A DNA stretch of 64,000 nt from Alphaproteobacteria bacterium HT1-32 (GCA_009649675.1 WJPL01000004.1:122993-186992), one strand, 5' to 3'; numbered from the stretch's first letter, positions 51,937 through 60,532 are shown. The notes: a model not told the origin generated them from the letters alone. A program made the numbers and translations.

Positions 51937-52154
51937 CCGGCATTTCCCTTCGCTGCATCCACCACCAGTTCCAGCGGATCGAGCGTTGCCATCGTCTCTG
52001 CCCCGATATCGCGGCCTTCAGGGCGCAGGCGCGCCGTCAGTTCGCGCAGGCGGTCATAGGCGTCACGCAGGCCATCGGTATCCTGATGCGCGGGATCAAG
52101 GCCGGCGCGTTGCATGATACGAAGGAAGTCATCGGGCGGGGTGGGGATCATCAT
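51933..52154 (-). CDS. AtzG/HpxX-like small subunit (DUF4089-type)
   Basis: 73 residues, helical, no Cys. It contains PLELVVDA near the C-terminus and a Leu/Arg-rich helix LRDAYDRLRELTARLR. It resembles the GatC-like small proteins AtzG and HpxX, which form complexes with an amidase; the call depends on the ATGA overlap with the amidase gene. Two tandem ATGs (52154, 52151) are possible starts. It is 5 bp after the aldolase stop. Confidence 0.6.
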   Translation of the reverse strand: MMIPTPPDDFLRIMQRAGLDPAHQDTDGLRDAYDRLRELTARLRPEGRDIGAETMATLDPLELVVDAAKGNAG

Positions 52155-52159
52155 GGTTC

Positions 52160-52885
52160 CTATTCAGCGGCAATGGCGGCGGCATCATGCAGGAAGGGGC
52201 GGGAAGCACTGGCGCGGCGGACCAGATAGTTCCAGCGCAGGTCATAAACCTTGTCCGAGGTGAGGAATTTCTTGGCCTGTTCTGCGGCCTCTGCCGGGAC
52301 CAGCCGGAGGTCGCCGGCGGCCATTGCGGCAAGCTGAATACCTGCGGTTTCGTCAAACAGGATGCCGCAGATAACAGCCTCCCGGATCGAACGGGCGGCA
52401 ATCAGCAACCCGTGATTTTGCAGCAGGAGGGCGCGGCGGGGACCAATGGCTTCGGCCAGTGCACGACCGGTTGCCTGATTTTCAACGATGCCGTCGTAAT
52501 TGTCGTAGAGGGTGCAGTCGTCATGAAAGACCAGCCCGCTCTGGAAGACCGGTTCAAGGTTCGATCCGGTCGCACTCAGCGCCACGGCGTTGTGGCTGTG
52601 AGTGTGCAGGATACAGCAGACATCCGGGCGCTGCTTGTAGATTTCCGTATGGATGACCAGTGACGGGCTGACCTTGCCGCCGTCGGTGGTCTTCAGGCTG
52701 AAGTCGGCCTGATGGATATTGTCGGCCCGTACATCATCAAAGCCGTGACCATAGGTATGGGCAAACAGGTTGTCTGCACCGGGCAGTCGGGCGCTCAGAT
52801 GACCGGCGATGCCGCTGTTCTGTCCCTCATTGTCGAGAATGTGATATCCGAGGAGAAGTTCGCGGCGAAGTGTCGACTGATCCAT
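52160..52885 (-). CDS. Class II aldolase/adducin-family protein
   Basis: 241 residues from ATG 52885, with AAAGGA 7 nt upstream. The zinc-site histidines are in ILHTHSHN and the later NHGLLI. The family includes fuculose-phosphate aldolases and decarboxylating or epimerising enzymes of small acids. It is first gene of the aldolase-AtzG-amidase-hydrolase operon, divergent from the acetoacetate decarboxylase-like gene. The substrate is unknown. Confidence 0.87.
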   Translation of the reverse strand: MDQSTLRRELLLGYHILDNEGQNSGIAGHLSARLPGADNLFAHTYGHGFDDVRADNIHQADFSLKTTDGGKVSPSLVIHTEIYKQRPDVCCILHTHSHNAVALSATGSNLEPVFQSGLVFHDDCTLYDNYDGIVENQATGRALAEAIGPRRALLLQNHGLLIAARSIREAVICGILFDETAGIQLAAMAAGDLRLVPAEAAEQAKKFLTSDKVYDLRWNYLVRRASASRPFLHDAAAIAAE

Positions 52886-52967
52886 GACCGATCCTTTGAC
52901 CTGACAGATTTGTTCCATCAGTATAACATTATGACATTAGAAACGGAACAAGTGATTGAGGGTGGAT

Positions 52968-53756
52968 ATGACTGATAATCTCAAAGGCTTTGTGGCGCCT
53001 CTCGACCCGGTTGGCGGTGCCAGTCTTTATGGTCCTCCGCCCTGGCATTTTCATGGTCGTTCCCTGACGATTATCGGACGTTGTGACCCCGATGCAATTG
53101 CTGCACTTGTGCCTGCGCCGCTGAAGCCGGTTGGCGAGCCGCTGGTACGGTTCAGCCTGCATGAACTGACCTGTGATATCGGGCTGGGCCGGGATTTTGC
53201 GCAGCGTCATCCTGAACGCAGCCGCTGTCATGAAGCCGTCATTGGTCTGATCGTCACAGATGGAAAACGAACCGGCTTTTATGATCCGTTTCTGTGGTGC
53301 AATTCAGATGCGGAAATTGCGGTCGGTCGGGAGATGTTTGGCTGGCCGCAGGTGGCTGGTGATCTCTGGCTTACCGGGCCAGACCCGCAGACCGGTCATC
53401 AGTCCGGTGACGTGATGGCGGGACTGGTCTCGAAGTCCGGGCGCCCGGTCATGGAGCTGTCGATGACACTGGATGCGCCGGGCGAGTTGCCGTCACAATG
53501 TGGTGCCTTCACGACATTCTTCACCATGCGGGTGCTGCCAGACCCGGCAGGTGGCCCGACGGTACGGGAAGTTTATGGATCCGACATGATCAACCCGACC
53601 GCAGGGGATCGCTGGACCGGGGCTGGTGAACTGACCCTCAGCGCACCGGAATTGCTGCCCCTGCAACCTGCTGAAATTGTTGCGGCCTGCACCAACACGA
53701 TCTCCTGGGCAAAGCCTTATGCCGAACTTGTTGACCGGCGGGAAGTGCCGGTCTGA
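52968..53756 (+). CDS. Acetoacetate decarboxylase-like protein lacking the Schiff-base lysine
   Basis: 262 residues; ATG 52968 with GAGGGTGG upstream, preferred over the in-frame TTG at 52956. It matches the ADC fold (EIAVGREMFGWP, then the C-terminal YGSDMINPTAGDRWTG). In Clostridium ADC the catalytic Lys-Lys pair follows the Y-P; here it is Gln128-Val129. Decarboxylation through an imine is therefore unlikely, so it may be an aldolase- or cyclase-type ADC relative. It is divergent from the aldolase operon and convergent with the MarR gene. Confidence 0.8.
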   Translation: MTDNLKGFVAPLDPVGGASLYGPPPWHFHGRSLTIIGRCDPDAIAALVPAPLKPVGEPLVRFSLHELTCDIGLGRDFAQRHPERSRCHEAVIGLIVTDGKRTGFYDPFLWCNSDAEIAVGREMFGWPQVAGDLWLTGPDPQTGHQSGDVMAGLVSKSGRPVMELSMTLDAPGELPSQCGAFTTFFTMRVLPDPAGGPTVREVYGSDMINPTAGDRWTGAGELTLSAPELLPLQPAEIVAACTNTISWAKPYAELVDRREVPV

Positions 53757-53766
53757 ACAGCTCCGG

Positions 53767-54273
53767 TCAGGTATCGTCGGCGTGAGAGAGCAGTTTGGCG
53801 AGCAGCCCGGAAAGGGTCGCCAGTTCCTTGTCTGTCAGACAGACCGTCAGTTCGGCCTGATTCGCAAGATGCTCGGGGACGGCGCGATCAATCAGCGCCA
53901 GCCCCTTGTCGCTGAGACTGACAAGAACGCCCCGACGGTCAACCGGGCTCGGGCGGCGCTTGATCAGTTTCCGGCGTTCCAGCCGATCGAGGCGTGCGGT
54001 CATGCCACCGGACGACATCATGGTGATTTCGAACAGGCGGGTTGGCGTCATCTCGAAAGGCTCGCCCGAACGGCGGAGCGCAGCAAGTACGTCGAACTCG
54101 CCCGGCTGCAGGCCATGCTTAGCGAACAGGGGGGCCTGATGGTCGCGGCTGATCACTGCCGCAGTTTCCCCCAGCCTGCCCAGCAGTTCCATCGGGCGCA
54201 GGTCCCAGTCCGGAAACAGGGCTGACCATTGTGCAACAGCACGGGCAGCACGGTCATTGGGCACGGTTGCCAT
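53767..54273 (-). CDS. MarR-family transcriptional regulator
   Basis: 168 residues. The winged HTH has FDVLAALRRSGEPFEMTPTRLFE, MMSSGGMTARLDRLERRKLI and the wing KRRPSPVDRRGVLVSLSDKG. The start is ATG 54273; longer in-frame starts would read through the promoter palindrome. The EamA gene at 54351 is divergent, and a 14-bp inverted repeat (13 of 14) lies between them, so it likely controls itself and the exporter. Confidence 0.88.
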   Translation of the reverse strand: MATVPNDRAARAVAQWSALFPDWDLRPMELLGRLGETAAVISRDHQAPLFAKHGLQPGEFDVLAALRRSGEPFEMTPTRLFEITMMSSGGMTARLDRLERRKLIKRRPSPVDRRGVLVSLSDKGLALIDRAVPEHLANQAELTVCLTDKELATLSGLLAKLLSHADDT

Positions 54274-54279
54274 TTTAAT

Positions 54280-54318
54280 ATTTACCTTTATATCGAGATA
54301 CTTTATATAAAGATAAAT
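54280..54318. promoter_or_regulatory. MarR/EamA divergent operator: 14-bp arms, 11-nt spacer
   Basis: ATTTACCTTTATAT (54280-54293) and ATATAAAGATAAAT (54305-54318) are inverted repeats matching at 13 of 14 positions. The site starts 7 bp before the MarR start codon, the layout of an autorepressed divergent MarR promoter. Confidence 0.6.
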
Positions 54319-54350
54319 CATTGATGCCGTAATGGCAAGGAAACCTGACC

Positions 54351-55298
54351 ATGACAGAGATAAAACCCGGTGAAAGTTCCGGCGGATCCGGACTGCTGCC
54401 ACCCCTGTTGCTTCTTATCGCCGGGTCATTGCTGGCGACCACGCTGATCTTCTCGCGCCTGGCCTCGGACGAAGGCGCGGCCATGCTGTGGTTCCTGTCT
54501 CTTGTCATGGGGGGTGCTGGGCTTGTGCTCTATGCGGTCGTGCTGATCACCGGCAAGGCAACCGGGAGTTTCCGGTCATTGTTTCGTTACAGCCTGATTG
54601 CCGGATCTTTTCAGGCTCTGCCGATGGCAATGGCTTATCTGTCGGTTGGTCATGTCGGGGCGGGGTATATCGCGCTGGCCTATGCTTTCCCGCTGCTGAT
54701 GACCTATCTGCTGGCACTGTTATTCCGGATGGAGGGGTTTCGCCTGATCCGCACCCTTGGTGTTGCGGTGGCGGTGGTCGGCGGGCTGATGCTGGCGCAG
54801 GGAAAATATGACGGGCTTGCCGCCGGGTCGGAAGCGCTGGGCTGGGTCGTGATTGCATCGGTCATTCCGGTCATCGTTGCGGGCGGCAACCTGTTTCGCA
54901 CCCGGTTCTGGCCAAAAGGTGCTGCACCGCTGCATCTGGCAGCAATGATGCTGATGATGGCATCGCTGGTCAGTCTGCCTTTTGCGCTGATGTTTGAAGG
55001 TACTGCCGGTTTGTCAGGTCTGGCAGCCAGCCCGACGCTGGTGATGTTCACGCTGACCAATATTGCGCTTTTTGCGCTCCAGTTCGTTGCCTATTTCCAG
55101 CTTCAGCTCCTTGCCGGGCCGGTTTATATGAGCCAGATCGGATCAGTTTCGGCGGCAGTGGGTACACCGGTTGCCGTAATCATGCTGGGTGAGACATTAC
55201 CGCCGGTCTTTCCAGTGGCGGTTCTGCTGATTGTCGCGGGTGTCATTCTGTTCCAGATTCGTCTGACCGGCAAAGGGACAATCGCTGCATCTTCCTGA
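54351..55298 (+). CDS. EamA-domain (DMT superfamily) transporter
   Basis: 315 residues, about ten helices in two EamA repeats, e.g. LLPPLLLLIAGSLLATTLIF at the start and GYIALAYAFPLLMTYLLALLF; the C-terminal half contains YFQLQLLAGPVYMSQIGSVS. AAGGAAACC precedes the ATG. Divergent from a MarR gene, typical of an inducible exporter. Not clearly paralogous in detail to the DMT protein at 43914. Confidence 0.87.
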   Translation: MTEIKPGESSGGSGLLPPLLLLIAGSLLATTLIFSRLASDEGAAMLWFLSLVMGGAGLVLYAVVLITGKATGSFRSLFRYSLIAGSFQALPMAMAYLSVGHVGAGYIALAYAFPLLMTYLLALLFRMEGFRLIRTLGVAVAVVGGLMLAQGKYDGLAAGSEALGWVVIASVIPVIVAGGNLFRTRFWPKGAAPLHLAAMMLMMASLVSLPFALMFEGTAGLSGLAASPTLVMFTLTNIALFALQFVAYFQLQLLAGPVYMSQIGSVSAAVGTPVAVIMLGETLPPVFPVAVLLIVAGVILFQIRLTGKGTIAASS

Positions 55299-55371
55299 CA
55301 TCCGCTCTGAAAGTGAGACAGGCGTGTTCTGATGATCTGTCCCGGCGACTAACAGTCTGTAAACAGGATAA

Positions 55372-56037
55372 CTATGTTTGCGTCAGGGTCATGCGCAGCC
55401 GTTCGCGATGGGCGCTGCGGACATGTTCCTCGCCCAGTGCCCGGGCTGTTGTTTCGTCACGCGCCTCTATTGCGGCGAACAGGGCCAGATGTTCGGCATA
55501 GGCGGTGGCCCGTCGTTGGTTCACATTGAGTGTGGAGGCGCCGAGCAGGGTGGTCTGGATGGCTGTGCGCTTCAGGGCGTCAGTGAGGTAGCGGTTCTGA
55601 CTGCCACGGGCTATCTGCTGATGAAACAGCCGGTTGATCCGGACAATCCCGCCGGGGTCATCAAGGGATAATCGTTCATGCTCCAGCAACTCACGCAGGG
55701 CTTCGATCTCGCTGCTGGAAATATGACGGGCACAAAGTCCCGCAGCCATACCCTCCAGCGTTTCACGATAAAGATAGAGTTCCGTCTCGGCCCGGTGGTC
55801 GAGTTGCCGGATACAGAGGCCCCGGCGGCCACTCTGTTCAAGCAGACCATCGCTTTCAAGCAGGCTGAGCGCCTCCCGCACAGGGGTGCGGGAGACGCCA
55901 AACCGTTCTGCCAGATCGACTTCCGTCAGGCGCTGGCCCGGCGTCAGTTCACCAGACAGGATGGCCTCATAAAGCCGCTGACTGACCAGTGTCTTCGGAT
56001 TGTCCGTTTTAGCGGCTTCTCCGGGAGCCCCGGTCAT
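55372..56037 (-). CDS. GntR-family regulator, FCD type
   Basis: 221 residues. Winged HTH with LVSQRLYEAILSGELTPGQR and FGVSRTPVREALSLLESDGL; FCD domain (about 85-210) with the metal-binding Asp/His-rich helices, e.g. INRLFHQQIARGSQ. It is last in the minus-strand operon, 11 bp after the dehydrogenase gene. The TGTGTACAAAGGTACACA palindrome before the operon is likely its operator and may also control the divergent TTT transporter. Confidence 0.88.
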   Translation of the reverse strand: MTGAPGEAAKTDNPKTLVSQRLYEAILSGELTPGQRLTEVDLAERFGVSRTPVREALSLLESDGLLEQSGRRGLCIRQLDHRAETELYLYRETLEGMAAGLCARHISSSEIEALRELLEHERLSLDDPGGIVRINRLFHQQIARGSQNRYLTDALKRTAIQTTLLGASTLNVNQRRATAYAEHLALFAAIEARDETTARALGEEHVRSAHRERLRMTLTQT

Positions 56038-56048
56038 TGCCCTTAACC

Positions 56049-56945
56049 TCAGCTTTTCGTGCGGCGGGTCGACAGGGCGGCTTTGTAGTTCTCGATCGTT
56101 TCAGCCGGGTTCTCGATGTAATGCGCCTTCAGGTCGATATCAGCGGCCCATTGCTGACGCTCGGCAATGGCCGTTGCCATCAGCGGCTCAATGCCGAGGC
56201 TGCGAACCGTATCGGCTGATTCCCGCATTTCTGCGGCCCGGCGTTTGCCGTGAACGCCCAGACGACTGATCTGGTAACCTGCAATCTGATGCCAGTCGAG
56301 ACCGGGATAGGTTTTGGCGAGAGAACCGATAATGCGGTCTTCGACACCGATCACTGTTGCGGCAGCGACGGATTCCGCAAACAGGGCTTCCATGCCCTTG
56401 ATCAGCACAGAGCGCAGCAATTTGATCGACGAGGCCTGCCCGAGTTCGGGGCCAACGACTTCAGCAACCATGCCATGTGCGGTAAGGCGGTCCAGAATGC
56501 CGGCGGCGTCAGGTCCGGCCAGCAGCAGCGGAACCTGAAACCCTTTCTGGGGAACGGTGTCCATCGCAACCCCTTCAACAAAGGAAGCTCCTGCTTTTGT
56601 CACGATGGCAGAAATCGCTTTCTTCCGCGCAGGGGCACAGGAGTTAAGATCAAAATAAACCTGGCCGGGCTTGAGATAGGGGGCAACCTGTTCCGCAGCA
56701 GCTTCGGCCAGATCGGCTGTCACTGTGCAGATAATCAGCTCTGCGCCTTCAACCGCAGCGGCCCGGTCCAGCTTCAGTTCAGTGCCTGAGTCCTTCGCCC
56801 GTGCTTCAAAGGCAGCATCTGTTTCGCCTTTGCCGTAGGCGATATCGAAGGCACGCGCGGTTGTGGCGCCGGAATTGCGAAACCCCTTGGCAAAGGCCGG
56901 ACCGGCTTCACCGAAGCCGATGATCGCGATGGAGTTGAATGTCAT
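56049..56945 (-). CDS. NAD(P)-binding beta-hydroxyacid dehydrogenase-like protein with DUF1932
   Basis: 298 residues. N-terminal NAD(P) fold IAIIGFGEAGPAFAKGF and the family FDLNSCAPARKKAI; the catalytic-type Lys is in SIKLLRSVLIKGMEALFAES. The C-terminal half is DUF1932. Relatives oxidise 3-hydroxy acids or sugar-acid derivatives. It lies between the TPP enzyme and GntR genes in one operon, so it may process the product of the TPP enzyme. The substrate is unknown. Confidence 0.85.
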   Translation of the reverse strand: MTFNSIAIIGFGEAGPAFAKGFRNSGATTARAFDIAYGKGETDAAFEARAKDSGTELKLDRAAAVEGAELIICTVTADLAEAAAEQVAPYLKPGQVYFDLNSCAPARKKAISAIVTKAGASFVEGVAMDTVPQKGFQVPLLLAGPDAAGILDRLTAHGMVAEVVGPELGQASSIKLLRSVLIKGMEALFAESVAAATVIGVEDRIIGSLAKTYPGLDWHQIAGYQISRLGVHGKRRAAEMRESADTVRSLGIEPLMATAIAERQQWAADIDLKAHYIENPAETIENYKAALSTRRTKS

Positions 56946-56983
56946 GTTTCTCTCTCAGGTAATCAGTTTGTCGAGTGTCTGGT

Positions 56984-58582
56984 CTAGAATTGCGCCAGAT
57001 ACTGGGCGGGATCAATATGCGCACCAATGATCAGCGGGGTTGTGCCGTTTTTCGATGCCAGCGCGTCGGCAAGCGCCTGTTCGGTTTCCACTTCGATACC
57101 ATGACATCCCATTGATTCGGCCAGTGGAACGGTTGCCACCGGCTCAATCACTGTGCCGATTGATTTGTACTGCCGCGCCATCTGTTTCAGTTCAATGCGG
57201 TTCAGCGAATTGTCGAGGAAGACGACGACCTTGATGCCTAGTTTCATGGCAGATGCCAGTCGTAGCTCACCCTGAACCATGGCCAGCCCGCCATCGCCGG
57301 TGAAGCAGATGACTTCGCGGTCCGGGTTCAGCATTTTTGCCGTGATGGCTGCAGGCAGCGAGAAACCCATCGAAGAGAGGCCATTCGTCATCAGTACCCG
57401 CCGTGGTGCAGTTGGTCGCCATCCCAGCCCGACCAGCAATTTGTGGCTGCCGACATCCGTGGTGACAATGGCATCTTCCGGCGCAACTGCCTTCGCCACC
57501 CGGATCACATCGGAGGGGTTCATCCGACCGGAAACACGGCCGTCTTCAAAGGCGTTGAACAGGGTTTCCATATGGCTGGAGACATCGCCGGCAGAATAAC
57601 CGGGCTGTTCGGTCAGCGAACTGCGCAACCCGTCCAGAATGCCGGAAAGCGGTCCGACAATCTCGATATCGGCGGCATAGATCTGGTCGGTATTCGGAAC
57701 CGTGTCGATATGGATGACCGGCGTTTCAACCGTCCAGGGTTTGATCAGTTCCACAGCATCGAAGCCGACGGCCAGAATCAGGTCCGCATCTTTCAGGAAA
57801 GACCAGACGATCTGGTTGCAGGCCATGTCGAGGGTGCCGGCAAACAGGGGATGGTCTTCACTGACGGTCCCCTTCGCCATCGGTGAGGAAACAATGGCCG
57901 CGCCGATATGTTCCGCAAGTGCGGTAATCGCCGGACCGGCATCAGATTGCATGGCCGAAATGCCAAACAGGATGACGGGGCGGCGGGCCTTGCTGATTTC
58001 AGCCGTGATTGTCTTGTCGGTCGTGGAGAAACTTGTCGCACCGAACTGGCTGCCTGTGGTGGGGGGCAACCGGATTTCAGCATCTTTTGCGACAGCACCG
58101 ACCACATCGGCAGGGGTCGATATATGTACCGGTCCGGGGCGGGGCGCCATCGCCACACGGTGCGCCTTGCGCAGAACGTGGCCAACCGTATCCGGTGTGA
58201 TGGTCGTCGCGTATTTTGAAATCGGCCCGAACAGCGCGTTATGATCGATCACCTGATGGGTGAATGTCGGCAGACGTTTGGTATCGATCTGCCCGGAAAT
58301 GGCAATCATCGGGGTACGGTCGAGCAGCGCATTGGCGACGGAATTCACCAGATTGGTTGACCCCGGTCCAAGCGTGGACAGGACAACCCCCGGTCTGCCG
58401 GTCAGCATGCCATAAGCCTCGGCCATCAGACCCGCAGTGCCTTCGCGTCGGGCGAGTACAAATTCCATCCCCTCGCGTCGGCAGCCTTCGAGGAATTCGA
58501 CTGACGGGTCGCCGGGGTAACCGAACAGATGGCGGATGCCGGCTGTTTTCAGATATCGCGCCATCACTTCAGAAACGTTCAT
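56984..58582 (-). CDS. TPP-dependent enzyme (acetolactate synthase / benzoylformate decarboxylase family)
   Basis: 532 residues. The cofactor-activating Glu47 is in LARREGTAGLMAEAYG, the central domain has VVSSPMAKGTVSEDHPLF, and the C-terminal TPP-binding motif runs GDGGLAMVQGELRLASAMK to FLDNSLNRIELKQ. Such enzymes decarboxylate or ligate 2-oxo acids; sulfopyruvate- or phosphonopyruvate-like and oxalyl-type substrates occur in the group. AGGAG lies 8 nt before the ATG. It is first in the operon with a DUF1932 dehydrogenase and GntR, divergent from a TTT transporter. Confidence 0.9.
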   Translation of the reverse strand: MNVSEVMARYLKTAGIRHLFGYPGDPSVEFLEGCRREGMEFVLARREGTAGLMAEAYGMLTGRPGVVLSTLGPGSTNLVNSVANALLDRTPMIAISGQIDTKRLPTFTHQVIDHNALFGPISKYATTITPDTVGHVLRKAHRVAMAPRPGPVHISTPADVVGAVAKDAEIRLPPTTGSQFGATSFSTTDKTITAEISKARRPVILFGISAMQSDAGPAITALAEHIGAAIVSSPMAKGTVSEDHPLFAGTLDMACNQIVWSFLKDADLILAVGFDAVELIKPWTVETPVIHIDTVPNTDQIYAADIEIVGPLSGILDGLRSSLTEQPGYSAGDVSSHMETLFNAFEDGRVSGRMNPSDVIRVAKAVAPEDAIVTTDVGSHKLLVGLGWRPTAPRRVLMTNGLSSMGFSLPAAITAKMLNPDREVICFTGDGGLAMVQGELRLASAMKLGIKVVVFLDNSLNRIELKQMARQYKSIGTVIEPVATVPLAESMGCHGIEVETEQALADALASKNGTTPLIIGAHIDPAQYLAQF

Positions 58583-58897
58583 GGATTTTCTCCTGCTCCG
58601 GCGCGCGGGTTGCGATTCCGGTTTTGCTGTTATTTTATTGTGTACAAAGGTACACAGTGTGGTGAAAGTTACGCAAGGTCGATCTGGAATGGGTTGCCCG
58701 GATAGTGTGGAATTGCTCGATTGTTGCGTTTTACGCAGCAGAGCTGATCATAATTGCAATGGACAGCAGTACGTTGCGTGATAGCCTTACGATAACCCCT
58801 TCTTCAAGAAAGGGCATCGCATCCGGCGACTGATTATGGCAGAGACCTTCTTTGCTGAGACCTGACGGGTACTTAACGATAAAACGGGAGGAACAAG
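58583..58897. other. 315-bp divergent intergenic region
   Basis: It separates the TPP-enzyme operon (minus) from the TTT transporter operon (plus). It holds the TGTGTACAAAGGTACACA palindrome at 58639-58656 and ends in a GGGAGG Shine-Dalgarno for the transporter gene. I see no coding region or RNA gene in the rest. Confidence 0.6.
58639..58656. promoter_or_regulatory. TGTGTACAAAGGTACACA palindrome, candidate FCD-GntR operator
   Basis: Perfect 7-bp arms TGTGTAC/GTACACA around AAAG, 57 bp upstream of the TPP-enzyme start. The GT-TAC/GTA-AC pattern suits FCD-type GntR proteins, and one is encoded in the same operon. Confidence 0.55.
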
Positions 58898-59881
58898 ATG
58901 AAGCTCAAGACATTTGCTAAGACCGCAGGCGCGGTTCTCATGGGTGGTGTGGTCGCAACTGCGATGGCCAGTACCGCACAGGCTGAATTTCCGGAAAAGC
59001 CGATCAAGATCATGGTTGGCTTCTCCGCAGGTGGCGGAACAGATACAACCGCACGCGGTTTTGCCAGCTACGTCCACGAAGCCGAAGTGATGAACGGCAT
59101 GCCGGCTGTCATCATCAACAAGCCGGGCGGTTCCGGCATGGTTGCAGCCAAGATCGTCAAGGACGGCGAGCCTGATGGTTATACCCTGTATATGATCAAC
59201 TCCGGTTCTTTTGCCGCAGCCGTCATGAGCGCCAAAGGCGAGGCACCGGTTGATCCGCGCAAGGACTTCACGAACCTCGGTTGCATTTCGCAGCTGGTGA
59301 CCGCGCTGACGGTGCATTCCAGCAGCCCGTTTAAATCGGCTGCCGAATGGGTGAAGCATTACAAGGACAGCGGCGAGACCGTGCGCTGGTCAACCTCTGG
59401 TCCGGCAACGATGCATGCTCTGCTGGGGCATCTCTTCCTTGATACGATCGGTATCAAACATCAGGTCATTCCGTTCCAGGGCGGATCAAAGGCACGTGGT
59501 GCTCTGGTTGCACAGAAGGTTGATGCATCCTTCAACGGTGTTCACCTGACGGCGGGCTTTGAAAATGAAATCCGTGTTCTGGGTGTGCCAACGGCAAAGC
59601 GCGATCCGGTAAATCCGGATGTTCCGACCTTTGGAGAGCAGGGACTTCCGGCTCTGAAAATTGCCGGTCCGATGTGCCTTTGGGGTCCGAATGGCATGCC
59701 GGCCGAAACCGTTGCCAAGCTGGAAGCGGCTGTGAAACATGTCTCCGGGGTCAAGGGCTTCGGCACCTTCATGAGCAAGTCAAAGCTGGCAGCTTTCCAC
59801 ATGACTTCTGAAGAAGGTACGGCAGCAACCAATGCGCTGTTCGACACCCTGCAGCCGGTCATCGACAAGATCATCAACTGA
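58898..59881 (+). CDS. TTT transporter substrate-binding protein, TctC/Bug family
   Basis: 327 residues with a signal peptide of about 28 (core TAGAVLMGGVVATAMASTAQA, cleavage at AQA-E). The mature start is IKIMVGFSAGGGTDTTARGFA, as in Bug proteins; NKPGGSGMVAAKIV and VIPFQGGSKARGALVAQKVD follow. Shine-Dalgarno GGGAGG. Second such receptor in the window (first at 19260). A strong hairpin lies between it and the permease genes. The substrate is unknown, perhaps related to the TPP-enzyme pathway. Confidence 0.93.
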   Translation: MKLKTFAKTAGAVLMGGVVATAMASTAQAEFPEKPIKIMVGFSAGGGTDTTARGFASYVHEAEVMNGMPAVIINKPGGSGMVAAKIVKDGEPDGYTLYMINSGSFAAAVMSAKGEAPVDPRKDFTNLGCISQLVTALTVHSSSPFKSAAEWVKHYKDSGETVRWSTSGPATMHALLGHLFLDTIGIKHQVIPFQGGSKARGALVAQKVDASFNGVHLTAGFENEIRVLGVPTAKRDPVNPDVPTFGEQGLPALKIAGPMCLWGPNGMPAETVAKLEAAVKHVSGVKGFGTFMSKSKLAAFHMTSEEGTAATNALFDTLQPVIDKIIN

Positions 59882-59896
59882 TTACTGCTGACAGGA

Positions 59897-59933
59897 TACC
59901 CCGGGGGAGCCGAGCACAGGCTTCCCCGGGGTA
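59897..59933 (+). terminator. Strong hairpin between TTT binding protein and TctB genes
   Basis: 15-bp arms (59897-59911 and 59919-59933) match at 14 positions around the loop GAGCACA. It starts 16 bp after the binding-protein stop. Only a weak U-rich stretch follows, so partial termination or mRNA-end protection is likely. Confidence 0.55.
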
Positions 59934-59983
59934 CTCCGTCTTCTGATATCTTCCTGATCAGCCCTGGCTGAAGCGAGTATGGT

Positions 59984-60532
59984 ATGTCTCAATTTCGCTA
60001 TCGAACCCGTATTGATCTCGGGGTAGCTGCCGTCACCCTGTTGACCGGCTCCTTTTTCCTGTATCAGGCAATGGGTATTGAACCCGGTTACGGCGGGTCC
60101 GTCCGGCCGATGATGCTGCCCATTTTCATTGCGGTGACGATGATGGTGCTGGGTGGGCTGGTTGGTCTAACCGCCCTCATGAACAACGCCGGGCTGCCTT
60201 CGCTCAAGGATGAGGCGGTGGAGCTTGCCGATGCTTCCGGCGACCAGTTCGGATTTCGTGATTCCAACCTGCGCCGCATTGCAGCTGTTGTCGGAACGGG
60301 TATTGCCTACCTCATTCTGTTTCATGCGCTCGGCTATTTTCTGGCCACGCTGATTTCATTTGTTCTGATCCAGCTGACATTTGGCAGCCGTAATCTGATC
60401 ACTATCGCGGTGACCGCTGTGATCGGGACTGCGATATATCAGTATGTGTTCATGCATCTGATGGGGCTTTATGACCCGCCGGGCGCATTGTTCAATTTTG
60501 GCAAGCTGATCAGCAGTCTGTCTGGCGCGTGA
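59984..60532 (+). CDS. TTT transporter small permease, TctB-like
   Basis: 182 residues, about four helices: LGVAAVTLLTGSFFLYQAMG, MLPIFIAVTMMVLGGLVGLT, RRIAAVVGTGIAYLILFHAL and LVTIAVT-type final helices. The GFRDSNLRR loop lies between the two halves. It pairs with the TctA subunit. No strong Shine-Dalgarno is visible. Confidence 0.83.
   Translation: MSQFRYRTRIDLGVAAVTLLTGSFFLYQAMGIEPGYGGSVRPMMLPIFIAVTMMVLGGLVGLTALMNNAGLPSLKDEAVELADASGDQFGFRDSNLRRIAAVVGTGIAYLILFHALGYFLATLISFVLIQLTFGSRNLITIAVTAVIGTAIYQYVFMHLMGLYDPPGALFNFGKLISSLSGA

Noticed and set aside
53767..54402. Longer MarR protein starting at 54402
   Set aside because: It would translate through the promoter palindrome and add a non-family N-terminus.
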